From Chloroflexota bacterium (GTDB taxonomy: Bacteria; Chloroflexota; Dehalococcoidia; SM23-28-2; RBG-16-64-32), in NCBI GenBank assembly GCA_022564695.1, contig JADFKX010000001.1, positions 1 through 40,771 on the forward strand: a stretch of DNA of 40,771 nucleotides. The letters run 5' to 3'. The notes under the pieces are model-generated. The model did no database searches. It had not been told where the DNA came from and saw only the letters and a list, made by a program, of their open reading frames with translations. The position numbers and the translations under genes were made by a program. This document shows positions 1 to 8,014 of this stretch, piece by piece; the first letter of the stretch is position 1; every line of letters begins with the position of its first letter.

Positions 1-1
1 T

Positions 2-46
2 AGGACTGCATCAGAGGCCCTGGAAAGCTATTTGGTGTACATCTAG
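2..46 (+). pseudogene. possible C-terminal fragment of an unidentified gene
   Basis: One reading frame is open from the window edge and encodes RTASEALESYLVYI before a TAG stop at 44-46. It lies just upstream of a good ribosome binding site and the recombinase-like start at 64, which is a plausible small-gene-then-recombinase arrangement. The piece is only 14 codons long and its beginning lies outside the window, so no family can be named. It may equally be chance open sequence. Confidence 0.2.
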
Positions 47-102
47 CGGAAGGAGGAAACGTCATGAGGTACGCGATTTACGTTCGCCTGAGCAAGAGCG
101 AC

Positions 103-246
103 GCTGGGCGGGGCGGCTGTCAAACGCCCCTGCCACCCTCCCCCTCCGCGCTCTCCCGCACCCACCCTACACTAAACACAAACCTCTGCGTTCCATCTGC
201 GCTAACGTGTCCGCCTCAGGCGGATCTGCGGCCAATAAAAGGAGGT
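103..246. repeat. duplicated intergenic repeat, copy A
   Basis: Copy A begins GCTGGGCGG and ends in an A-run plus GGAGG. Copy B at 284-402 matches it almost throughout: GGCTGTCAAACGCC, a pyrimidine-rich block CCTCCCCCTCCGCGCTCTCC, ACCCTACACTAAACAC, then TTCCATCTGCGCTAA and TCTGCGGCCA. Copy A carries an extra 19 bases with a palindrome (see 206-224). The copies are separated by about 37 unrelated bases. Both end in a ribosome-binding-site-like AGGAG. Confidence 0.8.
206..224. repeat. palindromic insert TCCGCC-TCA-GGCGGA
   Basis: A perfect inverted repeat (6-base arms, 3-base loop, 210-224) lies inside a 19-base stretch that is absent from the otherwise matching copy B, where GCTAA runs directly into TCTGCGG. 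The same core, TCCGCCTC(A/C)GGCGGAT, recurs in the longer hairpin in front of valS at 13947-13973. It looks like a small dispersed palindromic element. Confidence 0.55.
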
Positions 247-283
247 TCGTAACGCCTCGCTGCCGGCGCGATTCTGCGCCTGG

Positions 284-402
284 GCTGGGCGGCTGTCAAA
301 CGCCGCGTGCCACCTCCCCCTCCGCGCTCTCCCGCGCCCACCCTACACTAAACACGTAATCTGTGTTCCATCTGCGCTAATCTGCGGCCAAAAAAAAGGA
401 GC
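284..402. repeat. duplicated intergenic repeat, copy B
   Basis: Second copy of the unit at 103-246, without the palindromic insert. Near its end three short near-repeats follow one another about every 10-11 bases (ATCTGTGTTCC, ATCTGCGCTA, ATCTGCGGCCA), then an A8 run and GGAG. An ATG at 409 follows this ribosome-binding-like site, but the codons after it show no recognisable protein and run into nuoN on the opposite strand. Confidence 0.8.
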
Positions 403-590
403 CCCACCATGTCCCAAGCCGTGCCCGCCTCAGGAAGAGTAGGTAGGCCTGTCGAAGGACCAAAAACAATCAAACACATCGCCCGCGCCCCAGATTCGGA
501 CCCGCCCCCCAAACGAGAACTTTTTCGGAAAATCAATCAGACGCCGGATACGCCCCGGCCAAATCAACCAACCGCCGGATGTGGCCCCCC
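403..590. other. gene-free stretch downstream of nuoN
   Basis: This stretch lies between repeat copy B and the nuoN stop. It contains AGGCCTGTCGAAGGA near 448-462, a decayed half of a common bacterial intergenic palindrome whose fuller relative is at 11216-11238. It also has two near copies of CGCCGGAT (542-549 and 572-579). I see no convincing intrinsic terminator for the nuo operon here: no GC hairpin is followed by a T-run on the minus strand. Confidence 0.5.
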
Positions 591-2075
591 CTACGGCGGC
601 GCCGTCACCGTGCCGAAGGCCTCGGACGCCGCCATCATCGCCACCGCCCCCTCCTCCACCAGGTCGAACACCGGCTGCGGGTACAGCCCCACCACAAACA
701 CCCCCGCTATCAGCAGCGTCAGCGCCCCGTACTCCAGCCAGGGCGTCGGGAAGCGGGTCGGCTCCGCCGGCTTCCCCAGGTACATCTCCTTGATCACGAT
801 CAGATAGTAGTACAGCGACACGAAGCTGAAGAACACCGCTATCGATGACAGCCACAGCAGCCCCTGCTCCGCCGCCGCCTGGAACAGGATGAACTTCGTC
901 GTGAACCCCGCGAACAGCGGCATCCCCGCCAGCGAGAAGAACGCTATGCTCAGCGTTAGCGCCAGGTACGGCGCCCGCTCCGCCGCCCCCGCGAAGTCCG
1001 ATATCTCCTCCTTGCCCGTCCAGTTGTAGTAGATGATAATCGCCACGAACACCGCCAGGTTGCTGACCACATACCCCACCAGGTGCAGCACCAGCGCGCT
1101 CGCCGCATCGGCGTTCTCCGGCGTCAGCGCCGCGATCCCCATCATCAGGAACCCCACCTGGCCAATGCTGGAGTAGGCCATCAGCCGCTTGATGTTTTTC
1201 TGCTGGATCGCCACCAACGTCCCCAGCGCCATCGTCATCGCCGATAGCACGGCGATGAACACCCGCCAATCGTCCACCAACGGGATGAACGCCTGTCCGA
1301 ACAGCTTCAGGAACAGGGCGAACCCCGCCGCCTTTCCCAGCGCTGAGATGAGCGCCGTGATCGGTAGCGGCGCCCCCTCGTAGGCATCCGGCGTCCACAT
1401 GTGGAACGGCACCACCGCCACCTTGAACCCCAGACCGGCGATTATCAGCACCAGCCCCAGGAACATCGCCATGTCGAAGCCCGCCGTGTCCCCGGACAGC
1501 GCCACCGCTATCTCGCTGAACCGCGTCGAGCCGCTGACACCGTAGATCATGCCGATCCCGTACAGGAATATCGCCGAAGAGAAGGCGCCCAGGAGCATGT
1601 ACTTCAGGCCGCCCTCGTTGGAGCGCAGGTCAAACTTGGCGTAAGACGTGAGGACGTACAGGCAAAAGCTCAGCAGCTCCAGCGAGATGTACGCCGTCAG
1701 CAGCTCGCTGGAGGCGGCCATCAGGTTGGCGCCCAGAACGCTAAGCAGGATGAGGCCGTAGTACTCGCCTGCGTGCAGCAGATTATCCTTCACGAAGCGG
1801 GCTGAGGCGACGCAGGCGAACACGCCGATGAGGCCAAAGAAGACGCGGAACAGCGCCGTGTAGTTATCGATATCGATGAGGTTGGCGAAGTTCGTGTCGT
1901 CGTTCACCCAGATGAGCGCGGTCAGCGCCGAGATGAGCGCGCCCGCCGCCGCCACGTACGCCAGCTGATCCTTTCGCAGCCGCCCCCAGAACAGATCCAG
2001 AAGCACCACCATGCCCGCCCAGCCGGCCAGGATGTACTCCGGCGTCAGGAGAGACCACTGGAGGTTAAGGTCCAC
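591..2075 (-). CDS. nuoN: NADH-quinone oxidoreductase subunit N (complex I antiporter-like subunit)
   Basis: The 494-residue protein is a 14-helix antiporter-like proton-translocating subunit of the complex I membrane arm. Expected charged residues are present: Glu133 in SLELLSF, Lys158 in GGLKYM, and Lys218 in GFKVAVVPFHMW, matching E133, K158 and K217 of E. coli NuoN. The conserved WTPDAYEGAP loop follows helix 7. The start is GTG at 2075, inside the end of nuoM (11-base overlap) and preceded by GGTGGGAG, so translation is probably coupled. It is the last gene of the operon and its length is normal for the family. Identification is secure. Confidence 0.96.
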   Translation of the reverse strand: MDLNLQWSLLTPEYILAGWAGMVVLLDLFWGRLRKDQLAYVAAAGALISALTALIWVNDDTNFANLIDIDNYTALFRVFFGLIGVFACVASARFVKDNLLHAGEYYGLILLSVLGANLMAASSELLTAYISLELLSFCLYVLTSYAKFDLRSNEGGLKYMLLGAFSSAIFLYGIGMIYGVSGSTRFSEIAVALSGDTAGFDMAMFLGLVLIIAGLGFKVAVVPFHMWTPDAYEGAPLPITALISALGKAAGFALFLKLFGQAFIPLVDDWRVFIAVLSAMTMALGTLVAIQQKNIKRLMAYSSIGQVGFLMMGIAALTPENADAASALVLHLVGYVVSNLAVFVAIIIYYNWTGKEEISDFAGAAERAPYLALTLSIAFFSLAGMPLFAGFTTKFILFQAAAEQGLLWLSSIAVFFSFVSLYYYLIVIKEMYLGKPAEPTRFPTPWLEYGALTLLIAGVFVVGLYPQPVFDLVEEGAVAMMAASEAFGTVTAPP

Positions 2076-3576
2076 TGGCTCCCACCCGAAGGATGAATTC
2101 CACGCTCTCGCTTATGCGGTCGATGAACGGCGCCGGCCAGACGCCCATGAAAATGATAAAGGCGATGAGCAGCGCCCCGCCAAACTGCTCGCCCCGGCGC
2201 ATCTCCTTCAGCCCGGCCCAGCGTTCGTTGAACGGGCCAAAGAACACCATCGCCAGCATGCGCAGAATGTAGGTGGCGGTGATGGCGGCGGCAAGGATGC
2301 CCAGGGCGCCCGCCCAGGGGTAGGTATTGAAAGCGCCCACGAAGATGTGGAACTCGGCGACGAACCCGGCCAGCCCCGGCAGGCCCAGGGATGACAGCCC
2401 GGCGATAGCGAAGAAGGCGGCCAGGCGCGGTGTCTTCTGGGCCAGCCCGCCGAACATCGTCATATCCCGTACGTGCGCCTGATCGTAAACGGCGCCCACC
2501 ATGGCGAACATGAGCGCCGTCATCACCCCATGGGCGAACATCTGGAGCACCGCCCCGTTGACGCCGATAGTGGTCAGCGTGGCCAACCCCATCAGCACAA
2601 AGCCCATGTGGCTCACGCTGGAGTAGCCCACCATGTACTTCAGGTCACGCTGCGCCATCGCTGAGATGGCGCCGTATAGCGCCCCCGTCACGCCCAGCGT
2701 CATCAGCACCGGCGCCCAGAACTGCGCCCCCTCCGGGAACAGCGTTATCGCTACCCGCAGGATACCGAAGGCGCCCAGCTTCATCAGGACGCCGGCGTGC
2801 AGCATGGACACGGCCGTTGGCGCCGCCACATGGCCATCGGGCGACCAGGTGTGGAAGGGCCACAGGCCGGCCAGAATCCCAAACCCAAGCGCGTATAAGG
2901 GGAAGACCACCTTCTGAAAGTTCTCGTCATAGGTGACGGCGCCCAGCACCGGCAGATCAAACGTGCCCTGGCCCGCTTCCATAAACGTCGCGAATATGCC
3001 GACAAAGATCAGTGCGCTGCCCCCCACCAGGTACAGCACCAGCTTCATCGCCGCGTACTCTTTGGGTCGGGTAAACGTGCCGAAGTGGCTGCTGGTGCCC
3101 CACACGGCGATCAGTAGGTACATCGGCAGCACCGCCACCTCGTAGAAGAAGAACAGGAAGAACAGGTCCAGCGACAGGAACACGCCGAATACGCCGCTGA
3201 CCAGCAGGAACAGCAGCACGAAATAGTCCTTGTTGCGGTAGTCGATGTTCCAGGAGATGAACACCCCGGCGAAGATGACGATGCCCGTCAGCAGCACCAT
3301 CGGCGCCGAGATCCCGTCCACCGCCAGGTGCAAGCTGATCCCGTCCTTGCCCAAGAATGCCACGTTCTCCAGCCATGCCAACTGCAGATCGAACCGAAAG
3401 CCGCTGCCGCCCTCGAACTCGTACTTGACGAACACCAGCACCGACAGCGCGAACATGGCGAACCCGGACACCAGCGCTACGTTGCGCACAAGCTGCGGAT
3501 AGCGCGAGGGTATGAGCATGAACACCAGCACAGCCCCTATCGGGATGGCTATCAGCGCTAGCAGCACCCAGTCCAT
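2065..3576 (-). CDS. nuoM: NADH-quinone oxidoreductase subunit M (complex I antiporter-like subunit)
   Basis: The 503-residue protein is the central antiporter-like subunit of the membrane arm. Glu146 in FFYEVAVLP matches the essential TM5 glutamate (E144 of E. coli), and Lys266 in GVLMKLGAFG matches K265. The TM7 segment reads GFGILAGLWPFHTW, so the position of the usual pumping lysine (K234 of E. coli, in AVKMPMVPLHTW) is leucine 235. NuoN and NuoL here keep their lysines. Whether this is a subfamily trait cannot be judged from one sequence. The gene starts 3 bases after nuoL ends and overlaps nuoN. Family identity is certain; the pumping chemistry is the open point. Confidence 0.96.
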   Translation of the reverse strand: MDWVLLALIAIPIGAVLVFMLIPSRYPQLVRNVALVSGFAMFALSVLVFVKYEFEGGSGFRFDLQLAWLENVAFLGKDGISLHLAVDGISAPMVLLTGIVIFAGVFISWNIDYRNKDYFVLLFLLVSGVFGVFLSLDLFFLFFFYEVAVLPMYLLIAVWGTSSHFGTFTRPKEYAAMKLVLYLVGGSALIFVGIFATFMEAGQGTFDLPVLGAVTYDENFQKVVFPLYALGFGILAGLWPFHTWSPDGHVAAPTAVSMLHAGVLMKLGAFGILRVAITLFPEGAQFWAPVLMTLGVTGALYGAISAMAQRDLKYMVGYSSVSHMGFVLMGLATLTTIGVNGAVLQMFAHGVMTALMFAMVGAVYDQAHVRDMTMFGGLAQKTPRLAAFFAIAGLSSLGLPGLAGFVAEFHIFVGAFNTYPWAGALGILAAAITATYILRMLAMVFFGPFNERWAGLKEMRRGEQFGGALLIAFIIFMGVWPAPFIDRISESVEFILRVGASGP

Positions 3577-3579
3577 CGC

Positions 3580-5496
3580 CTACACCCGCACCGCCATGAA
3601 CACAATCGCCAGGACGATCACGCCGGTGACGATCGCCAGGGCATAGTTTGGCAGCTTACCCGTCTCCAGAAACTTCATCCCGTACCCGGCTAACACGCCC
3701 AGGCCGGCCGAGCCATCCACACCCGTATCGTTAACCACGTTACGGTCGAACCAGGCGAGCACCCCGCCGGCGGCCAGTACCACCCGGTCAATCGTCCACT
3801 GGTATATATCGTCCATGTAGAACTTGCGCTTCAGTATCTTGTATGCGGGCCGGAAAAGCTCTCCCGCCCGGCGGGCCGGCTCCGCCTCGCCCGACCAGAA
3901 GTAGAAACCTCCGACCAAGCCAGCCACCGCCGACAGCGTCGACAGGACCGCCACGTCCCAGGGGAAATGGAACGCCTCCGGCCCCTCCAGGAAAACGAAC
4001 TCCCCTATGCCGCCGGGGAAGCCCAGCGCCTCTCCCACCCCGTCGAAGACGACGAAGCCCGCCAGCACTGTTAACCCGGCCAGCAGGAGAAGGGGCAGAG
4101 TCATTACCGGCTCCGCGTCGTGGGCGTGCTGGTGCGCCTCGCGGTCACCCGGCTCTCCCAGGAAGGTAAGAATAACCACGCGCGTCATGTACAGAGCGGT
4201 TATGAATACGCTGAGCATCAGGAACCCGTACACGACAAAGTTCTGGCTATCACCGACGACGTTGAGGATCTCGTCCTTAGCCCAGAAGCCGGCTAACGGA
4301 ACGATTCCCGCCATAGATAGCGCCCCCACAGCGAACACCGCCGCCGTCACCGGCATCCGCCTCGCCAGGCCACCCAGATCGCTCAACTCCTGCCGATCAG
4401 TAGCGTGGATCACTGACCCTGCGGCCAGGAAGAGGAGCGCCTTGAAGAAGCCGTGAGCGAACAGGTAGAGCATCGCCGCCGATACGGAGAGTGAGCCCAG
4501 CGCCACCATCATCAGCCCCAGGCTGTTGATGGTGGAGTAGGCGATCACCCGCTTGAGGTCCGTGGCTACCAACCCCATCGTGGCGGACATCATCACCGTT
4601 GTCAGGCCGACGGCGGTGATGATGTTGAGCGCTATCGGGTCGGCGACCACGAACAGCGGCATCAGGCGCGCCACCAGGTACACCCCGGCCACCACCATGG
4701 TGGCGGCATGAATGAGCGCGGAGACCGGCGTTGGGCCCTCCATGGCATCCGGCAACCACACATGCAAGGGGAACTGGGCCGACTTTCCTACCGCGCCGGC
4801 GAACAGGAACAGCACCGCCGTCGTCAGGTACGCGGTGCTGTAGCCGCCAGCCTCAGCAAACTCGAATATCTCCGATATGTCGAAGGTGCCGGCCTCGCGC
4901 CAGAGCAGGATGATGCCGATGAGCAGCCCCACATCGCCGATGCGCGTAGTGATGAACGCCTTCTTCGCCGCCTCGGCGGCGGAGCGCTTCTCGTGCCAGA
5001 AGCCTATGAGCAGGTAGGAGCCGAAGCCCACACCCTCCCAGGCCGCATACAGCAGCAGGAAGTTGTCCGCCAGCACCAGGGCGAGCATCGCCGCCGCGAA
5101 CATCGATATCGCGGCGAAGTACCAGCCGTAGCGCGGGTCGTCCTTCATGTAGCCGGTGGAGTACACCATCACCATGAGGGTGACGAACGTCACCACGGCC
5201 AGCATCACCACGGCCAACTGGTCCACGAAGAAGCCCAGCCGCAGCTCGAACTCCAACCCCGAGGGCAGGTCGAACCGCACCCACTCGATACTGGACGTGA
5301 CGCCCACGAAATCCGGTTTGCCCACCTCCCCCAGGAGGTCGATGAGCACCGCGAAGAAGAGGACGAAGGCCGCCGCCATGGCGCCTATCGCCAGCCAGTC
5401 GCCACGGCGGGGAAGGTACTTGCCGACCAGGAGGAGGATGACGAATGCGGCGGCCGGTATCGCCGGTATGAGCCAGGCTTCCCCCATGCCTACCAT
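3580..5496 (-). CDS. nuoL: NADH-quinone oxidoreductase subunit L (complex I antiporter-like subunit)
   Basis: The 638-residue protein is the distal antiporter-like subunit with the long lateral helix. Key residues are Glu154 in AAWEGVGFGSYLL and Lys238 in GAVGKSAQFPLHVWLPDAM, both as in canonical pumping subunits. The KFYMDDIYQWTIDR stretch and a last hydrophobic segment mark the C-terminal region that carries helix HL and its anchor. ATG at 5496 overlaps the nuoK stop by 7 bases; a second in-frame ATG lies three codons on, so the exact start is uncertain by 9 bases. Length is typical. Confidence 0.96.
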   Translation of the reverse strand: MVGMGEAWLIPAIPAAAFVILLLVGKYLPRRGDWLAIGAMAAAFVLFFAVLIDLLGEVGKPDFVGVTSSIEWVRFDLPSGLEFELRLGFFVDQLAVVMLAVVTFVTLMVMVYSTGYMKDDPRYGWYFAAISMFAAAMLALVLADNFLLLYAAWEGVGFGSYLLIGFWHEKRSAAEAAKKAFITTRIGDVGLLIGIILLWREAGTFDISEIFEFAEAGGYSTAYLTTAVLFLFAGAVGKSAQFPLHVWLPDAMEGPTPVSALIHAATMVVAGVYLVARLMPLFVVADPIALNIITAVGLTTVMMSATMGLVATDLKRVIAYSTINSLGLMMVALGSLSVSAAMLYLFAHGFFKALLFLAAGSVIHATDRQELSDLGGLARRMPVTAAVFAVGALSMAGIVPLAGFWAKDEILNVVGDSQNFVVYGFLMLSVFITALYMTRVVILTFLGEPGDREAHQHAHDAEPVMTLPLLLLAGLTVLAGFVVFDGVGEALGFPGGIGEFVFLEGPEAFHFPWDVAVLSTLSAVAGLVGGFYFWSGEAEPARRAGELFRPAYKILKRKFYMDDIYQWTIDRVVLAAGGVLAWFDRNVVNDTGVDGSAGLGVLAGYGMKFLETGKLPNYALAIVTGVIVLAIVFMAVRV

Positions 5497-5798
5497 TTCA
5501 GCATGTCCACTTCGTCCACGTTGGACGTGCCCTTGTTGCGGAAGATACGCAGGATTATGCCCAGGGCAAGCCCGACCTCAGCGGCGGCGATGGTTATCAC
5601 GAAGATGGCGAAGATGAGGCCGGTGAACTGCTCCGGGTACAGGTACACCGCAAAGGCGATGAAGTTGATGCTCACCGCCTGCAGCATTAGCTCCACCGAC
5701 ATGATGATGAGCACAGCGTTGCGTCGCGCCAGCACACCGTATATCCCAATCGAGAACAGGATGCTGCTGAGCACCAGGAAGTTCTCAATCGGGATCAT
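5490..5798 (-). CDS. nuoK: NADH-quinone oxidoreductase subunit K
   Basis: The 102-residue, three-helix membrane subunit carries two buried glutamates of the proton path: Glu36 in SVELML, and Glu74 in ITIAAAEVGLAL (equivalent to E72 of E. coli). The start overlaps the nuoJ stop by 4 bases (ATGA) and the end overlaps nuoL, the usual tight coupling in this operon. The MIPIENFLVLS beginning and the length are typical of NuoK. Confidence 0.96.
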   Translation of the reverse strand: MIPIENFLVLSSILFSIGIYGVLARRNAVLIIMSVELMLQAVSINFIAFAVYLYPEQFTGLIFAIFVITIAAAEVGLALGIILRIFRNKGTSNVDEVDMLKW

Positions 5799-6292
5799 TC
5801 GCCCTCCTCGCCGCGGGCCAGGACGATCGCGCCTATGAGCGCCACCAACAGCACCAGCGACGCCACCTCGAACGGCACCGCCCAGTCGCGGAACAGCGCC
5901 TCGCCCATCTCGCGGAACGGCACGACGGTTATCTCCCTCGTCTCGCCCGGCCAGTCGGAGGACAGCGCCGCCAGGACGGACAGCACCAGGAAGGCGCCGG
6001 CGGCGAGGGCGGCGAACGGCCGTTGCGGCCCGTCCAACGCCTGCGGCATATCCCGCACGCGGGTCAGCATCATGACGAACAGGATAAGGATGGTCACCGC
6101 GCCCCCGTATATCAGGATCTGGACGATCGCCAGGAACTCCGCGGAGAGCAGAATGAAAACGCCCGCCACCGCCAGCAGAGCGAGGATGAGGAACAGTGCG
6201 GAGTGGACGACGTTACGGGTGAGAACCACCCCCAGAGCGCCAAGGACGGTCACTGCGGCCACGAAATAGAATATGACCTCTTCGTAGCTCAT
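5795..6292 (-). CDS. nuoJ: NADH-quinone oxidoreductase subunit J
   Basis: The 165-residue protein has about five membrane helices. The diagnostic stretch EFLAIVQILIYGGAVTILILF contains the helix 3 region with the pi-bulge important for coupling quinone chemistry to pumping. The NVVHSALFLI beginning is typical. A 33-base gap separates it from nuoI, the longest gap inside this operon. Length matches the family. Confidence 0.95.
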   Translation of the reverse strand: MSYEEVIFYFVAAVTVLGALGVVLTRNVVHSALFLILALLAVAGVFILLSAEFLAIVQILIYGGAVTILILFVMMLTRVRDMPQALDGPQRPFAALAAGAFLVLSVLAALSSDWPGETREITVVPFREMGEALFRDWAVPFEVASLVLLVALIGAIVLARGEEGE

Positions 6293-6325
6293 AGGGCTAG
6301 CGCCGTCTCAACGACAACTCTGCGT

Positions 6326-6883
6326 CTACTCCTCTCCACTCTCCTCTTTGGCCGCCACCTCCTCCTTTTCCTCCTCCGAGCGTACCTTGGGCGTCCAGCC
6401 GGAGTGGGCTACACCCATCGGCTCGCGGAACGGGTCCTTCAATTCGCCGGATTTGGACTGAACCATCAGCTGGTCCACGTCCAGCACCAGGTCGTGGCGG
6501 TCGTAGCGAGCAAGCTCCACGCCTTCCCAGGTGTTGTTCATCACAATGGCGTCAAAGTTGCAGACCTCAACACAGATGTCGCAGCGCATGCAGCGCGCGT
6601 AATCGATGTAGAACTTGTCCACAATCTTCTTGCGCTTGCTCTTCCCCTCCGCGTACAGCGGGTTATCCTTCATCGTCACCGTCATGCAGTCCACCGGGCA
6701 GTAGCGGGCGCAGACCTGGCAGCCGGTGCAGAACGGCTCCTCCACGTCGAAGTCCCAGAGGAGGACGGGCAGCCCGCGCGAACGGTGCGGAAGCTCCTTC
6801 TTAACCGAGGGGTACTGCACAGTAACGGGCTTACGCAGCGCCGTCGAGATAGTCGTCTTTATCGCCTTCAACAGTCCCAGCAT
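6326..6883 (-). CDS. nuoI: NADH-quinone oxidoreductase subunit I (two 4Fe-4S clusters)
   Basis: The 185-residue ferredoxin-like subunit passes electrons along the peripheral arm to NuoB. Two complete cluster motifs are visible: Cys52, 55, 58, 62 (CTGCQVCARYCP) and Cys98, 101, 104, 108 (CMRCDICVEVC). After residue 165 the tail is strongly acidic and lysine/glutamate-rich (SEEEKEEVAAKEESGEE). In an enzyme without NuoEFG this subunit lies near the probable electron entry site, so the tail might contact a donor; that is inference. ATG follows directly on the nuoH stop. Confidence 0.96.
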   Translation of the reverse strand: MLGLLKAIKTTISTALRKPVTVQYPSVKKELPHRSRGLPVLLWDFDVEEPFCTGCQVCARYCPVDCMTVTMKDNPLYAEGKSKRKKIVDKFYIDYARCMRCDICVEVCNFDAIVMNNTWEGVELARYDRHDLVLDVDQLMVQSKSGELKDPFREPMGVAHSGWTPKVRSEEEKEEVAAKEESGEE

Positions 6884-8014
6884 CTACAACACGCTCCCAA
6901 CTCTATGTAATCGAGGCGAGACCGGCTCTTCGGCCGCCTGCCGCGCCGCCCGATAAGTGAGATAGCCCGCCACCAGCGTGAGCGCCCCGGACGAGACGCC
7001 CAGCGTCCAGTCCGGCCAGCCGTAAACGAGCACCCAGCCGTTGATTATTATCTGCAGGAGGGCGAAGGGCAACAGCACCTGCCAGCAGAACTGCATCATC
7101 TGGTCAATGCGCAGGCGCGGCAGGCTGAACCGCAGCCATATGAAGAGCAGGATAAAGAATGAGGTCTTGACTAAGATCAGCGGTATCTGCAGGGCGATCC
7201 CCGCCCCGTTGCCCAGCGGCCAGTTCCAGCCGCCCAGGAAGAGCAGCGCCGCCAGCACCGAGATGAGCACCATGCTCACGAACTCCGCCATCTGGAACAT
7301 CGACCAGCGGATGCCGGAGTATTCGATGAACGGCCCGCCCACCACCTCGGACTCCGCCACCGGTATGTCGAACGGCTGCCGGTACAGCTCCGCCAGGCCG
7401 GCTACCAGGAAGATGAAGAACGCCAGCGGCTGCCAGACGATGAACGGCACCCGCCCCTGCCCATCAACGATCTCGACCAGGTTGAGGGATCCCCGGCCCG
7501 CTTCTGGCGTATACGCGATCATCGCCACGGCCACCACAGCCAGCACTAGCGGTATCTCGTAACTGATGAGCTGGGCGGCCGCGCGCGCCCCGCCTAGAAG
7601 GGCATACTTGTTGTCCGAGCCCCAGCCCGCCATCACGAACCCCACTATCGACACCCCGGACACAGCGATGATGAAGAACAACCCTAGCCCCAGGTTGCGC
7701 ACGAACAGGTCGGCGGTGAAGGGCAGCGTCACGAAGGCCAGAAACACCGGCACCACCACCACGAACGGCGCCAGCTCAAACGTCCAGCGGTCGGCGGTCT
7801 GCGGCCGCAGGTCCTCCTTGGTGAGCAGCTTGATGGTGTCCGCCAGCCCCTGAAACAGGCCGTACGGCCCCACACGCATCGGCCCCAGCCGCTGCTGCAT
7901 CCTTCCCGATATCTTACGCTCCACGTAGGTGAGGATGATGACGGCCAGCGGCATCGCCAGCGCGATGATGCCCATGCGGACTAGGCCGTCCAGCCAGGGG
8001 TTGTCAGCGATCAA
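6884..8014 (-). CDS. nuoH: NADH-quinone oxidoreductase subunit H
   Basis: The 376-residue protein has about eight membrane helices and forms the quinone-access tunnel with NuoB and NuoD. Diagnostic segments are YVERKISGRMQQRLGPMRVG, DTIKLLTKED, and the acidic loop RQPFDIPVAESEVVGGPF followed by EYSG. The usual AGF(H/Y) part of that loop reads GPF here, a minor variation. The start overlaps the nuoD stop by 4 bases, and nuoI starts at the base after its stop. Length is slightly above the 325-350 typical, because of a longer C-terminus. Confidence 0.96.
   Translation of the reverse strand: MIADNPWLDGLVRMGIIALAMPLAVIILTYVERKISGRMQQRLGPMRVGPYGLFQGLADTIKLLTKEDLRPQTADRWTFELAPFVVVVPVFLAFVTLPFTADLFVRNLGLGLFFIIAVSGVSIVGFVMAGWGSDNKYALLGGARAAAQLISYEIPLVLAVVAVAMIAYTPEAGRGSLNLVEIVDGQGRVPFIVWQPLAFFIFLVAGLAELYRQPFDIPVAESEVVGGPFIEYSGIRWSMFQMAEFVSMVLISVLAALLFLGGWNWPLGNGAGIALQIPLILVKTSFFILLFIWLRFSLPRLRIDQMMQFCWQVLLPFALLQIIINGWVLVYGWPDWTLGVSSGALTLVAGYLTYRAARQAAEEPVSPRLHRVGSVL

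Larger units (their letters stand above)
64..252 (+). pseudogene. truncated serine recombinase (N-terminal remnant)
   Basis: An AGGAGG site at 51-56 sits 7 bases before ATG 64. The first 13 codons read MRYAIYVRLSKSD. The YxR(L/V)S pattern is the start of the resolvase/invertase catalytic domain, whose serine follows the arginine: here Y6, R8 and S10. Immediately afterwards, at position 103, the sequence becomes the repeat unit described separately and the frame runs into low-complexity proline-rich codons ending at 252. Serine recombinases need about 140 residues for catalysis, so nothing functional remains. The call rests on one short motif plus the ribosome binding site; it is a likely remnant, not a proven one. 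Confidence 0.35.

Noticed and set aside
409..807. Plus-strand frame beginning after AAAGGAG and ATG 409
   Set aside because: Low-complexity proline/arginine codons with no family resemblance; it runs well into nuoN on the opposite strand. The ribosome-like site belongs to the repeat.
4708..5838. Plus-strand frame opposite nuoL/nuoK
   Set aside because: Histidine/arginine-rich antisense shadow with no domain and no ribosome site.
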